DNA of 64,000 nucleotides from Thiogranum sp963752745 (lineage in GTDB: Bacteria; Pseudomonadota; Gammaproteobacteria; DSM-19610), in the NCBI GenBank assembly GCA_963752745.1, contig CAVWAK010000006.1, positions 62,001-126,000 on the forward strand, in the 5' to 3' direction. Both the position numbers and the translations under genes were made by a program. Below, piece by piece: positions 26,173 through 34,775 of this stretch (positions within the stretch are counted from its first letter, which is position 1; each line of letters begins with the position of its first letter). The notes beneath the pieces were generated by a model. It was not told where the DNA came from, did not search any database, and saw only the letters and a list, made by a program, of their open reading frames with translations.

Positions 26173-26334
26173 GCCTTTTAGATAGCGCTAATATTAGAGT
26201 CCTATAACAGTCTTCTTACGACCCGTTAATGACCTTGATTGCCTCTCTGTAGAAGTGGCGTCCTTCGCTGTGGCCCGGCGGAATTAACAATCGCGGCCAT
26301 GAGGCCGCTCCTACAGGACCTGGACATGAATGGC
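26173..26334 (-). repeat. 162-bp dispersed repeat, copy B (inverted)
   Basis: This is the inverted partner of 17109-17270. It contains the same REP-like palindrome (GGCC-ATGA-GGCC) and the TAATATTA core at about 26188-26197. It fills the 333-nt gap between the exported hydrolase and arfB; I see no gene there. Confidence 0.85.
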
Positions 26335-26377
26335 TTACGGTTTTTCAATCGGTAGAGTAAATATCGGTAGTTTTTCT

Positions 26378-26791
26378 TTACTCATCTATCCGGCCTCGCA
26401 ATGCTTTGGTGCGGCCGCGCCGGTTCTTGCTGTCGAGGCGTTTGCGTTTTGCATTCCGTGACGGTTTGGTGGCAATGCGCTTTTTCTGTATTGCTGTTAC
26501 GCGCTCAATAATCTGATGTAGTCGCATTAAAGCGGCTGCGCGGTTTTTATCCTGGCTGCGATATTCGTTGGCCTTGATAACCAGTATGCCTTCCTTGTTG
26601 ATGCGTTTGTCGGCATCGGCAAGCAAGCGTTCTTTTACATATTCAGGTAACGACGATGCGCGGATGTTAAATCTCAGGTGAATAGCCGTGGCGACTTTGT
26701 TTACGTTTTGTCCGCCGGGTCCCGTTGCACGTATCGCAACGTATTCGATTTCGTGATCCGGGATTTTGATGGTGTGTTTGTTTGTGTACAT
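26378..26791 (-). CDS. arfB: alternative ribosome-rescue factor ArfB (peptidyl-tRNA hydrolase)
   Basis: A 137-residue class-I release-factor-like protein from the ATG at 26791 (MYTNKHTIKIPDHEIE). The GGQ motif is in RATGPGGQNVNKV, and a Lys/Arg-rich C-terminal tail, needed to occupy the empty mRNA channel, ends the protein. It has no codon-recognition domain, as expected of ArfB/YaeJ. The frame is open through the upstream csp terminator, back to a TTG at 26836 preceded by AGAAGG. The ATG at 26791 itself has no ribosome site. Confidence 0.9.
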   Translation of the reverse strand: MYTNKHTIKIPDHEIEYVAIRATGPGGQNVNKVATAIHLRFNIRASSLPEYVKERLLADADKRINKEGILVIKANEYRSQDKNRAAALMRLHQIIERVTAIQKKRIATKPSRNAKRKRLDSKNRRGRTKALRGRIDE

Positions 26792-26801
26792 GGGTAAAAA
26801 C

Positions 26802-26828
26802 AAAGAACCCCGCATCGCGGGGTTCTTT
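26802..26828 (-). terminator. csp terminator, overlapping the arfB leader
   Basis: AAAGAACCCCGC and GCGGGGTTCTTT pair around a short AT-centred loop, followed on the minus strand by T-runs (TTTGTTTTT). It ends csp transcription 29 nt after the csp stop codon and lies 11 nt before the arfB ATG. Confidence 0.9.
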
Positions 26829-26856
26829 ACAATCAACCAACCTTCTGGTTAATTAA

Positions 26857-27060
26857 TTATTGCGGATGCACCTTTGCAGCCTGCAGGCCTTTCGGACCCT
26901 GTTCAACTTCGAACTCAACAGTCTGGCCTTCTGCCAGTGTCTTGAAGCCGTCTCCCTGGATTGCGGAGAAGTGTACGAACACATCGTCGCCGCCGTCGGA
27001 AGGAGCAATAAAGCCGAAGCCTTTGGATTCGTTAAACCACTTAACGGTTCCTGTTGTCAT
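26857..27060 (-). CDS. CspA-family cold-shock protein
   Basis: A 67-residue OB-fold nucleic-acid-binding protein from the ATG at 27060 (MTTGTVKWFNESKGFGFI), with GAGGT upstream. RNP1 (KGFGFI) and RNP2 (VFVHFSAI) are present. It has a leader of about 170 nt and a strong terminator. Such proteins act as RNA chaperones; whether this one is cold-induced cannot be told from sequence. Confidence 0.95.
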   Translation of the reverse strand: MTTGTVKWFNESKGFGFIAPSDGGDDVFVHFSAIQGDGFKTLAEGQTVEFEVEQGPKGLQAAKVHPQ

Positions 27061-27245
27061 GAAAATTACCTCAATCAAAATGTAAAAATTTGCGTGTTCA
27101 ATTGCAGGTCGTTAAAGGTAAAGTTCAGGAGTTACCGAACGGTGCTTCTGATGTGACCTAAACGTGCAACCAAATTCCCTGTTACTACCAATCGGATCAT
27201 ACACAGCAGTGGGGTCCTTTGGATCAAGTAACACCTCCTAGTATA
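27061..27245 (-). promoter_or_regulatory. csp promoter and long 5' leader
   Basis: On the minus strand a TATACT hexamer (27245-27240) could be a -10 element, giving a leader of roughly 170 nt before the csp start. Long structured leaders are typical of cold-regulated csp genes, where they act as thermosensors. I found no clear -35 or exact cold-box match. Confidence 0.4.
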
Positions 27246-27290
27246 TACAAATTTCAGAAAAAAACACCGTTCTGCCATTTGATTCTGCGT

Positions 27291-30173
27291 TCAGGTTGTA
27301 ACCAGCACGCGCAGGGAATCGAGTCGCGGATGAGTGGTCGCCAGCACCTCGTCGACAAGCGCCAGCTGGTGCGTGAAAAAATCGATTTCCTCGCTACGCA
27401 CATTGGCGTTCAGCCGGGCCAGTGCCTGCAGCCGGTGTAACTCTGTTTCCAGGTCCTGTCGGGCCTGTTTTCCCGCAGTGGCAATGATTTCAGGCGCTTC
27501 CCGCAGGGCGTGCTGTTCACATTGGTCTATAAGACCGCGCAGTACCTGGTCGCGTGCCTGTACGACCTGGCGTGCAGTATCAGTATTTACCGGCACCCTT
27601 TGTGTGTATATCTGGGTGGTGCTGAGCGTGTGGTCGTGTCGTTCGCCGCGTTCGTCTATCACAATACGTATCAGGGTAGGTGGTAGCAGGCGCAGCGTGG
27701 CGAGATCTGTATGACTGGTTTCTAATATATATACGCACTCCAGCAACAGACTGCCCGGTCTAATGCCGGGGTGCTTTACGGCTGTTACTGCGCAGTTGCC
27801 CAGCTCGCTGCTGAGTAGCATGTCGATACTGTCGGTAACCAGCGGGTGCTCCCAGCTGAGATAGCGGGCATCTTCAAAAGCCAGTGCGATATCACGATCA
27901 TAGGTGATTGTCAGTCCGTCGTCAGGCAGTCCTGGCAAAGGGTGCAACATGTGTTCGCCGGGGTTGATTACCAGACATCCTTCACTGTGTATGCGGCTGT
28001 CGACACCAAAGGCATCGAACAGACTGTCCATGTAGCTCGCTATCTCCTGCGGGTCTTCAAGAGCAGTGGCCCTGGTGCACAGACGGTCGGCCGCGGGTTG
28101 CCTGCAGGAATTGTATTCAAGTAAACGGTCACGTCCATGTTGCAGTGCCTGATTCAGCGTTCCGTTGAGGCGACTGGCGTTGGTAACCAGGTCTTCTGCT
28201 GACCTGTCAGTATCCAGCAGGCAATCGTAAAGACTGTTTTTCAACTCGGTGTAGACCTGTTGTCCGGCCGGGCAGATCTGTTCAAACGCTGACAGCCCGT
28301 AGTGATACCAGTTAAACAGAACTTCCTGCGCGCTGCCTTGCAGATACGGCGTATGGATCTGAATGGTTTCGGTCTGGCCAATGCGGTCCAGACGGCCGAT
28401 GCGCTGCTCCAGCAAGTCAGGATTCAGGGGCAGATCGAACAGAACCAGGTGGTGGGCGAACTGGAAGTTGCGTCCTTCACTACCGATTTCCGAGCACACC
28501 AGTACCTGGGTGCCGGTTTCCTGATCAGCGAAGAAGGCGGCAGCACGGTCACGCGCCACCAGGCTGAGGCCTTCGTGAAATACCGCGGCGTGAATGCCAA
28601 CGCGATCGTAGAGAAAATCTGCAAGCTCTACCGTTGTCGTGGCGTTGGCGGCGATGACCAGTACTTTCGCGGGCGCGAGCGTCGACAGGGTTTCCGTGAG
28701 CCAGGCAACACGAGGGTCGATAACCGTCCAGTGTTCGGCAGGTGACCCGGGCATGTAGCTGCGCTCGGGACAGATCAGGCCGGCAATATGTTCAGCTGAG
28801 GGTGCAGTGGCCAGATTGGCAGTGTCGGTATACGCTTTGGGCTGTGGCAGCGGGTGAGCATGCAGCTGCCTCTGTGGGAAGCCCTTGACGGCAGCGCGGG
28901 TATTGCGGAATAGCATGCGGCCGGTGCCGTGCCTGTCGAGCAATTGTGACACCAGTGCCTCACGGGCTGCCTGGTGATCCGGGCTATCTGCGGCGCTCTC
29001 GTTGAGCGTGTGCAGCAGTGAATCGGCGGCGGTGTCCTGCAGTGTGTCCGCCAGGGTCGCCAGGTTGTCGGCATCGAGGTGCTCGTCTTGCAGGAGCTGT
29101 TGCACAGCGTGTGCGACCGGCTCATAGCGTTCTTCTTCCGCAATGAAGGCGTCCAGGTCTGGAAAGCGGTGCTTGTCCAGGAGTCTCAGCCGGGCAAAAT
29201 GGCTGGCTCGCCCAAGCTGTTCAGGTGTAGCGGTTAATAGCAGCACCCCGGGGGTTGCGCCGGCGAGCTGTTCGATGCACTGATATTCGTGGCTGGCTTC
29301 ATCCGGTGACCAGGCGAGATGATGCGCCTCGTCGACAATCAGCAGGTCCCATTCACCTGCCATGGCCTGCTGCAGGCGCACCTGGTTGCTGCTGATGAAA
29401 TTCAGGCTGCAGAGTACCAGTTGTTCACTGTGAAACGGGTTATCGGCAACGCCGCTGTCATCGATGGCCTGAAGGCGTTCTTCGTCAAAGATACTGAACA
29501 TCAGGTTGAAGCGGCGCAGCATCTCTACCAGCCACTGGTGTATCAGGCTTTCGGGCACAACGATCAGTACTCGTCGGGCGCGCTCGGTTAGCAGCTGCTG
29601 GTGCAGTATCAGCCCGGCTTCGATGGTTTTTCCCAGGCCCACTTCGTCAGCGAGCAGCACGCGGGGCGCGTAGCGACCGCCAACTTCACGGGCGATATAG
29701 AGCTGGTGCGGGATCAGGCTCGTCCGGCATCCCGTCAGGCCGAACAGATCGGACTGGTTCAGACGGCTGATATGCTTCCAGGATGCGTAGCGCAGGTTGA
29801 ATAGATTATCGTTGTCAATTTGACCGCTAAACATGCGTTCGCCGGGACGATTAAGCTGAATAAAACAGCTCAGCTGGCGTTCATGCAGTCGAATGGACTG
29901 GCCGCTGTCATCCGTACCTGTATATGTCAGCAGCCCATCGAGTTCCTCGACAGCTTCCACCTGTATGCCACGGTCATCAACGTCCAGCACCGCATCTCCG
30001 GGTACAAAGCGTACGCGGGAGAGGGGTGCGCTTTGTCTGGCGTAGGTGCGTGTTTCGCCAGTGGCGGGAAACACCAGCGTTACCGTGCGGTGTTCGATGC
30101 TGACAATCATGCCAAGCCCCAGACTCAATTCGGCGCTGCTGATCCAGCGCTGACCGGGTACAAATTCCTGCAC
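27291..30173 (-). CDS. rapA: RNA polymerase-associated ATPase RapA
   Basis: A 960-residue Swi2/Snf2-type ATPase that recycles RNA polymerase. The GTG at 30173 follows GAGG and gives the family N-terminus VQEFVPGQRWIS. Tudor-like N-terminal domains are followed by Walker A DEVGLGKTIEAG, Walker B VDEAHHL, the helicase C domain with GSEGRNFQFAHHLVLFDLP and IGRLDRIGQ, and the RapA C-terminal domain. The collinear match to E. coli RapA is strong over the whole length. It is divergent from the yeiP gene. Confidence 0.96.
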   Translation of the reverse strand: MQEFVPGQRWISSAELSLGLGMIVSIEHRTVTLVFPATGETRTYARQSAPLSRVRFVPGDAVLDVDDRGIQVEAVEELDGLLTYTGTDDSGQSIRLHERQLSCFIQLNRPGERMFSGQIDNDNLFNLRYASWKHISRLNQSDLFGLTGCRTSLIPHQLYIAREVGGRYAPRVLLADEVGLGKTIEAGLILHQQLLTERARRVLIVVPESLIHQWLVEMLRRFNLMFSIFDEERLQAIDDSGVADNPFHSEQLVLCSLNFISSNQVRLQQAMAGEWDLLIVDEAHHLAWSPDEASHEYQCIEQLAGATPGVLLLTATPEQLGRASHFARLRLLDKHRFPDLDAFIAEEERYEPVAHAVQQLLQDEHLDADNLATLADTLQDTAADSLLHTLNESAADSPDHQAAREALVSQLLDRHGTGRMLFRNTRAAVKGFPQRQLHAHPLPQPKAYTDTANLATAPSAEHIAGLICPERSYMPGSPAEHWTVIDPRVAWLTETLSTLAPAKVLVIAANATTTVELADFLYDRVGIHAAVFHEGLSLVARDRAAAFFADQETGTQVLVCSEIGSEGRNFQFAHHLVLFDLPLNPDLLEQRIGRLDRIGQTETIQIHTPYLQGSAQEVLFNWYHYGLSAFEQICPAGQQVYTELKNSLYDCLLDTDRSAEDLVTNASRLNGTLNQALQHGRDRLLEYNSCRQPAADRLCTRATALEDPQEIASYMDSLFDAFGVDSRIHSEGCLVINPGEHMLHPLPGLPDDGLTITYDRDIALAFEDARYLSWEHPLVTDSIDMLLSSELGNCAVTAVKHPGIRPGSLLLECVYILETSHTDLATLRLLPPTLIRIVIDERGERHDHTLSTTQIYTQRVPVNTDTARQVVQARDQVLRGLIDQCEQHALREAPEIIATAGKQARQDLETELHRLQALARLNANVRSEEIDFFTHQLALVDEVLATTHPRLDSLRVLVTT

Positions 30174-30274
30174 GGCTAACCTCAAAACTGTAAACAGTGC
30201 GCTATGGTAGAGCAAAGCGCGTGCGCGGGAAATGTTTAATATTAGGGCGGAGATGCACTAGAATACCCATCACT

Positions 30275-30838
30275 ATGAAAGCCAATGAACTGAAAAGAGG
30301 TATGGTCTTCGACAACGATGGCCATAATATTGTCGTTAAACACGTCCAGGTGCAGGCACCCTCATCGCGCAGCGGTAATACCCTGTACAAGGTACGCGGG
30401 CAGGATGTGGCGAGCGGGCAGAAATTCGAGCGCAGTTTCAAGGGTGAGGAAAACGTCTCGCCCGTCGATATTGCCCGACGGGCCGTACAATTGCTCTACC
30501 GCGACGCTGATGGGTGCACCTTTATGGACGGCGAGACCTATGAACAGTACACCCTGTCTGAAGAGGCGGTTACCGATGAGCTGTCTTTTCTTAGCGATGG
30601 CCTGGAAGGTATTACGGCGCTGATTACCGAAGACCGGCTACTCGCCATCGAGCTTCCTGCGACCGTGGTGCTCGAGATTGAAGAGACCGCTCCCGGCATG
30701 AAAGCTGCTTCATCCTCGGCGCGCACCAAACCTGCCACGCTCAGCACCGGGCTGGTAGTCCAGGTGCCGGAATACCTTACACCGGGTGAGAAGATAAAAG
30801 TGAATACAGAGACCAGGGAATTTATATCCAGGGCGTAG
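30275..30838 (+). CDS. yeiP: elongation factor P-like protein YeiP (EfpL)
   Basis: A 187-residue three-domain EF-P paralogue. The domain-I loop reads APSSRSGNT with Arg at the tip as in YeiP/EfpL, rather than the modified Lys or Arg loop of canonical EF-P. The C-terminal signature PATLSTGLVVQVPEYLTPGEKI is conserved. It assists ribosomes at difficult peptide sequences. The ATG at 30275 has no ribosome site; TAGAAT lies 10 nt upstream. Confidence 0.92.
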   Translation: MKANELKRGMVFDNDGHNIVVKHVQVQAPSSRSGNTLYKVRGQDVASGQKFERSFKGEENVSPVDIARRAVQLLYRDADGCTFMDGETYEQYTLSEEAVTDELSFLSDGLEGITALITEDRLLAIELPATVVLEIEETAPGMKAASSSARTKPATLSTGLVVQVPEYLTPGEKIKVNTETREFISRA

Positions 30839-30986
30839 TGGACAGTTTATACACTAAAGCTTCGTCGCCCCGGCTTGCTTATACTGTAGGACAACAGGTT
30901 AATAAAACAAAAGCTGGAAGACCGCCTGTTAAGGGCTGGTTACCGAGACGTCCCGGCTACCCATTAAAGAACAGAGGATAGTTTCT

Positions 30987-32756
30987 ATGGTTTGGGATGC
31001 CTGGTTTGTCCTCGCGGTTGTATTGCTCTGCTTTGGCCTGCTGGCCTCGAATCGTTTTTCTCCGGATTTAATTTTGATGGCCGGTCTGACGCTGCTTTTG
31101 GTGAGCGGTATCGTTTCCCCGGAACAGGCGCTTGCGGGTCTTGCCAATGAAGGCATGGTGACAGTAGCGGTGCTTTACATTGTCGTCACCGGGTTTCGCG
31201 AAACCGGGGGAATTAACTGGATTGTACAATCGGTACTGGGTTCCCCGGGATCTCTGGCGCATGCACAACTGAAGGTGATGGCGCCGGTTGCTGCCCTAAG
31301 CGCCTTTCTTAACAATACGCCTGTGGTTGCCATCTTTATTCCCGCCATTAATGACTGGGCCAGGCGCCATCAATTATCTGTATCCAAGTTGATGCTGCCT
31401 TTGAGCTATGCAGCTATTGCAGGTGGAACCTGTACCCTGATCGGTACGAGCACCAATCTGGTTATCAATGGCCTGGTGATCACTGAAACCGCGCTACCAC
31501 ATTTTGGTATTTTTGATCTTGCCTGGGTGGGTGTGCCGGTAACACTGGTGGTGTTTATATATGTCCTGGCGAGCCAGCGTTGGCTGCTGCCTGAGCGCCG
31601 CCCGGCAGTAAGCAAGTTTGCCGATGCGCGGGAATATACCGTGGAGATGCTGGTTGAACCGGCCAGCCCCCTGGTAGGTAAAAGCATTGAGCATGCCGGT
31701 TTGCGCCAGTTGCCCGGCCTGTATTTGATAGAAATCGAACGTGAAGGACGGGTTTTGACTGCTGTACCCCCTCATGAACGCCTGCAAGGCGACGACCGTC
31801 TGGTGTTTGTAGGAGTGGTGGATTCAGTCATCGATTTGCAGCGCATCGCGGGTCTTAAACCTGCAACAAACCAGGTCTTTAAACTGGACTCTCCTCGTGA
31901 AGACCGCCGTCTCACCGAGGCGGTCATATCCAATACTTCGCCGCTTGTTGGCAAGACGGTTCGTGAAGGTCGTTTCCGCAGTATCTACAATGCCGCTATT
32001 ATTGCCGTGGCGCGTAACGGCGAAAATATCGACCAGAAGATCGGTGATATCAAACTGCGCGCCGGTGACACATTGCTCATGGTGTCTCATCCCGCCTTTT
32101 TTGAACAACAGCGTAACTCGCGAGACTTTTTTCTCGTCAGTAGTCGCGGCAATGTGGAGGCCGTGCGCCATGAAAAAGCACCGCTTGCGATACTGATTTT
32201 ATTTGCCATGGTGGCGGTGGTGGCGTTGGGATGGCTATCAATGCTCAAGGCGGCCATGCTGGCTGCGGGGTTGATGATTATTACCCGCTGTACCACAGGG
32301 CGTATTGCACGCCGTGCCGTGGACTGGCAGGTTCTGGTTGTCATCGCGGCGTCTTTTGGCATCGCTACGGCATTACAGAACTCGGGTGCTGCGTCAGCGA
32401 TCGCTCAATGGCTCGTGTCTTTTGCCCAGGACATTCCATGGTTGGCGCTCGCCCTGGTGTTCGCAGCAACAGCATTGTTCAGTGCCCTGGCGACTAACAA
32501 TGCCGCAGCGGTGATAATGTTCCCCATTGCCCTGTCCACGTCGGAAGGGCTCGGCGTCAGCTTCCTGCCCTTTGCAGTGACTATTATGGTGGCAGCCTCT
32601 GCAAGCTTTGCTACGCCCATTGGCTATCAAACCAACCTGATGGTTTATGGTGCAGGTGGATATCGTTTCAAGGATTACGTGTATTTTGGTACACCGTTAA
32701 CAGTACTGGTGGGAATTGTGACAGTCGCTATCACGCCCTGGGTGTGGCATTTCTAG
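30987..32756 (+). CDS. SLC13/DASS-type anion permease with two RCK_C domains
   Basis: A 589-residue transporter: an N-terminal hydrophobic half with NNTPVVAIFIP (the NTP motif of the DASS family), two cytosolic TrkA-C/RCK_C domains (about residues 205-285 and 295-380), and a C-terminal hydrophobic half with the partner motif ATNNAAAVIMFP. Homologues carry sulfate, dicarboxylates or phosphate; the substrate here is unknown. GAGGA precedes the ATG. An AEC carrier gene follows after 35 nt. Confidence 0.88.
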   Translation: MVWDAWFVLAVVLLCFGLLASNRFSPDLILMAGLTLLLVSGIVSPEQALAGLANEGMVTVAVLYIVVTGFRETGGINWIVQSVLGSPGSLAHAQLKVMAPVAALSAFLNNTPVVAIFIPAINDWARRHQLSVSKLMLPLSYAAIAGGTCTLIGTSTNLVINGLVITETALPHFGIFDLAWVGVPVTLVVFIYVLASQRWLLPERRPAVSKFADAREYTVEMLVEPASPLVGKSIEHAGLRQLPGLYLIEIEREGRVLTAVPPHERLQGDDRLVFVGVVDSVIDLQRIAGLKPATNQVFKLDSPREDRRLTEAVISNTSPLVGKTVREGRFRSIYNAAIIAVARNGENIDQKIGDIKLRAGDTLLMVSHPAFFEQQRNSRDFFLVSSRGNVEAVRHEKAPLAILILFAMVAVVALGWLSMLKAAMLAAGLMIITRCTTGRIARRAVDWQVLVVIAASFGIATALQNSGAASAIAQWLVSFAQDIPWLALALVFAATALFSALATNNAAAVIMFPIALSTSEGLGVSFLPFAVTIMVAASASFATPIGYQTNLMVYGAGGYRFKDYVYFGTPLTVLVGIVTVAITPWVWHF

Positions 32757-32791
32757 CGCTTGCAGTTCGCGCAGGTCATTGAGTCTGTAAT

Positions 32792-33709
32792 ATGCTCGAA
32801 GTACTCGTACAGATGACCGGTTTGATAGTTTGTGGTATCGCCTGGCGTGTGTTTAAGCCAGCGGGTCTGGAGCCGGCGCAAACCCGCAAGGTTTTAACTT
32901 CACTGGTCTACTATCTGTTGCTTCCGGCGCTGGTGCTTTCCGTATTGTGGAAAGCCGAGCTGGGCAATACCTCATTGCTCATCGCCCTGTCCGCCGCATT
33001 CGCTGTAGCTGTCGGGATGGGTTTGAGTGTCTTGAGCTGCCGCGCCTGCAGATCCAGTCCGCCCGTTGCCGGTGCAGTCATCCTGGCGGCAACGTTCCCC
33101 AACGCGACCTATCTTGGCCTTCCCGTGCTTGAAGCTGCCTTCGGCCCCTGGGCGCGCGGTGTAGCGATTCAATATGACTTGTTTGCCTGTACACCGCTGC
33201 TGTTCACGCTAGGCATTCTGGTGGCTTCGCGTTACGGGAATACACCGGAGATGGCGCGCAACATGGCAGCGGAACTGTTACGCATCCCGGCTTTGCTGGC
33301 GGCAGTACTGGCAGTGTTTCTTAACATCATGGACGTGCCCAGTCACGCGGTTCTCGATGGCCTGCTGGGTTTGCTGGAGCGTGGCGTCGTACCGTTGATG
33401 TTGTTTTCACTGGGACTCAGTCTGGAGTGGAACCGGGCTCATTGGCACACTTTGCCATCGGTAATCCCGGTGGTGGTGCTACGTCTGTTGGTAGTTCCCG
33501 CAATTATCTTGCTATTTGCTTCCGTTATCGGTTTGACTGGTGAATGGAAGGCGGCGGTGGTACTGGAGACTGCCATGCCCAGCATGGTGCTGGGCATCGT
33601 TTTTTGCGACCGCTACAATCTCGATGTCAGTATTTATGCTGCGGCAGTTACGATTACCACTGTGCTGAGCCTGCTGACATTGCCGATGTGGTATCAAGTT
33701 CTGGTTTGA
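32792..33709 (+). CDS. AEC (auxin efflux carrier) family transporter
   Basis: A 305-residue protein with about ten hydrophobic segments and family motifs FPNATYLGLPV in the first half and ETAMPSMVLGIVFCDRYNLD in the second. Bacterial AEC members export or exchange small organic acids such as malate; the substrate is unknown here. It lies 35 nt after the SLC13 gene, so a shared operon is likely. Confidence 0.85.
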   Translation: MLEVLVQMTGLIVCGIAWRVFKPAGLEPAQTRKVLTSLVYYLLLPALVLSVLWKAELGNTSLLIALSAAFAVAVGMGLSVLSCRACRSSPPVAGAVILAATFPNATYLGLPVLEAAFGPWARGVAIQYDLFACTPLLFTLGILVASRYGNTPEMARNMAAELLRIPALLAAVLAVFLNIMDVPSHAVLDGLLGLLERGVVPLMLFSLGLSLEWNRAHWHTLPSVIPVVVLRLLVVPAIILLFASVIGLTGEWKAAVVLETAMPSMVLGIVFCDRYNLDVSIYAAAVTITTVLSLLTLPMWYQVLV

Positions 33710-33826
33710 TACAAATCCCGGCTTTCTGGCAGGCGCTGGCAGATTTTTGAAAACAGTAGATTGCAGAAGAAAAGTGGAACAGATACCCTTGGTGCAAGTT
33801 GTTCGGTAACCAAGGAGACCAAGTTG

Positions 33827-34138
33827 ATGTCAGTTATTTCCGGAAAGGCGAAATTCCTGGTGGCCGTATTCAATGTAGCGGTGCTATCTGCGGTAAATAC
33901 GTCGCTTTCAGCGCAGGATTTCGGGCGCGGTGAGGCGCTTTACGAGAATCACTGCAAGGAATGTCACGAAGCACTGGCCCATACGCGTAACGGAAGCAAA
34001 ATCAACTCTGTTGGTGATATCCGCAGCTGGGTGAGATCCTGGAGCATCCATTCCAGGCTTGACTGGTCCACAGAGGAGGTCGAGGATGTTGCCGATTACC
34101 TCAACAGCAGGTTTTACCATCTAACCGACAAGCCCTAG
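33827..34138 (+). CDS. small periplasmic monohaem cytochrome c without a Met ligand
   Basis: A 103-residue protein: signal peptide to about residue 29, then CKECH (Cys43, Cys46, His47) for covalent haem attachment. After this motif there is no methionine at all, so the sixth ligand is not Met; candidate His residues are in EALAHTR, SIHSRL and FYHL. AAGGAG precedes the ATG at 33827. An imperfect FNR-like half site (TTGATACAAATC) lies at 33706-33717. Small c-type cytochromes of this kind are known but uncharacterised. Confidence 0.8.
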   Translation: MSVISGKAKFLVAVFNVAVLSAVNTSLSAQDFGRGEALYENHCKECHEALAHTRNGSKINSVGDIRSWVRSWSIHSRLDWSTEEVEDVADYLNSRFYHLTDKP

Positions 34139-34170
34139 CTGTCTGCATACAGCGGCCGGTTTAAATGCGT

Positions 34171-34722
34171 TTATACCGAGGCTTTCAATTTATCTTTTGC
34201 GATATAAAGTGCGGCTATACTTCGTGCTTCAGTGCAATCATCCTGTTGAATCAGTCGGTCAAGTTCATTTAGAGACCAGGGAACCACTTCAATCTCTTCC
34301 GGCTCATCGCCTTGTTGTTTTTGCGCGTAGAGATCCTGGGCAAGTACTACTTCGGTTAAATGTCCTGTTAACCCGGGTGCAACCGTAAATGTTTTTAAAT
34401 GAGTGAGCCTGGTTGCGCCGTAACCAACTTCTTCCATTAGCTCTCGATTAGCTGCCTGTAGCAAGTCTTCACCATGTTCGATTTTGCCTTTTGGCAGGGC
34501 AAGTTCGTATCGATGTACTCCGGCGGCATACTCTCTGATCAATAAAACAGTTTCGCCATCGTCCTGAACGGGAATCACGAGGACCGCCGCACGATAATTC
34601 GGTTGTAATCGCTCATACGAGGCATGGATGCCATTATCAAACTCCAAATCCAGTTCTTCGACACAGAACATACGTGTTTGAGCAACGATTCGTTTTTTCC
34701 GGATCTTCGGTGGCTTACGCAT
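34171..34722 (-). CDS. nudE: ADP-compounds hydrolase NudE
   Basis: A 183-residue Nudix enzyme that hydrolyses ADP-ribose, Ap3A and NADH. The Nudix box follows GKIEHGEDLLQAANRELMEEVG (G-x5-E-x7-REUxEExGU). The N-terminal FCVEELDLEFDNG and the C-terminal EARSIAALYIAKDKL match E. coli NudE. It is convergent with the cytochrome gene. Confidence 0.9.
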   Translation of the reverse strand: MRKPPKIRKKRIVAQTRMFCVEELDLEFDNGIHASYERLQPNYRAAVLVIPVQDDGETVLLIREYAAGVHRYELALPKGKIEHGEDLLQAANRELMEEVGYGATRLTHLKTFTVAPGLTGHLTEVVLAQDLYAQKQQGDEPEEIEVVPWSLNELDRLIQQDDCTEARSIAALYIAKDKLKASV

Positions 34723-34775
34723 TGAACCTGTTCACCCTCTACTGGTAACAATAACCAAAAATATCGCTGTTAAAC

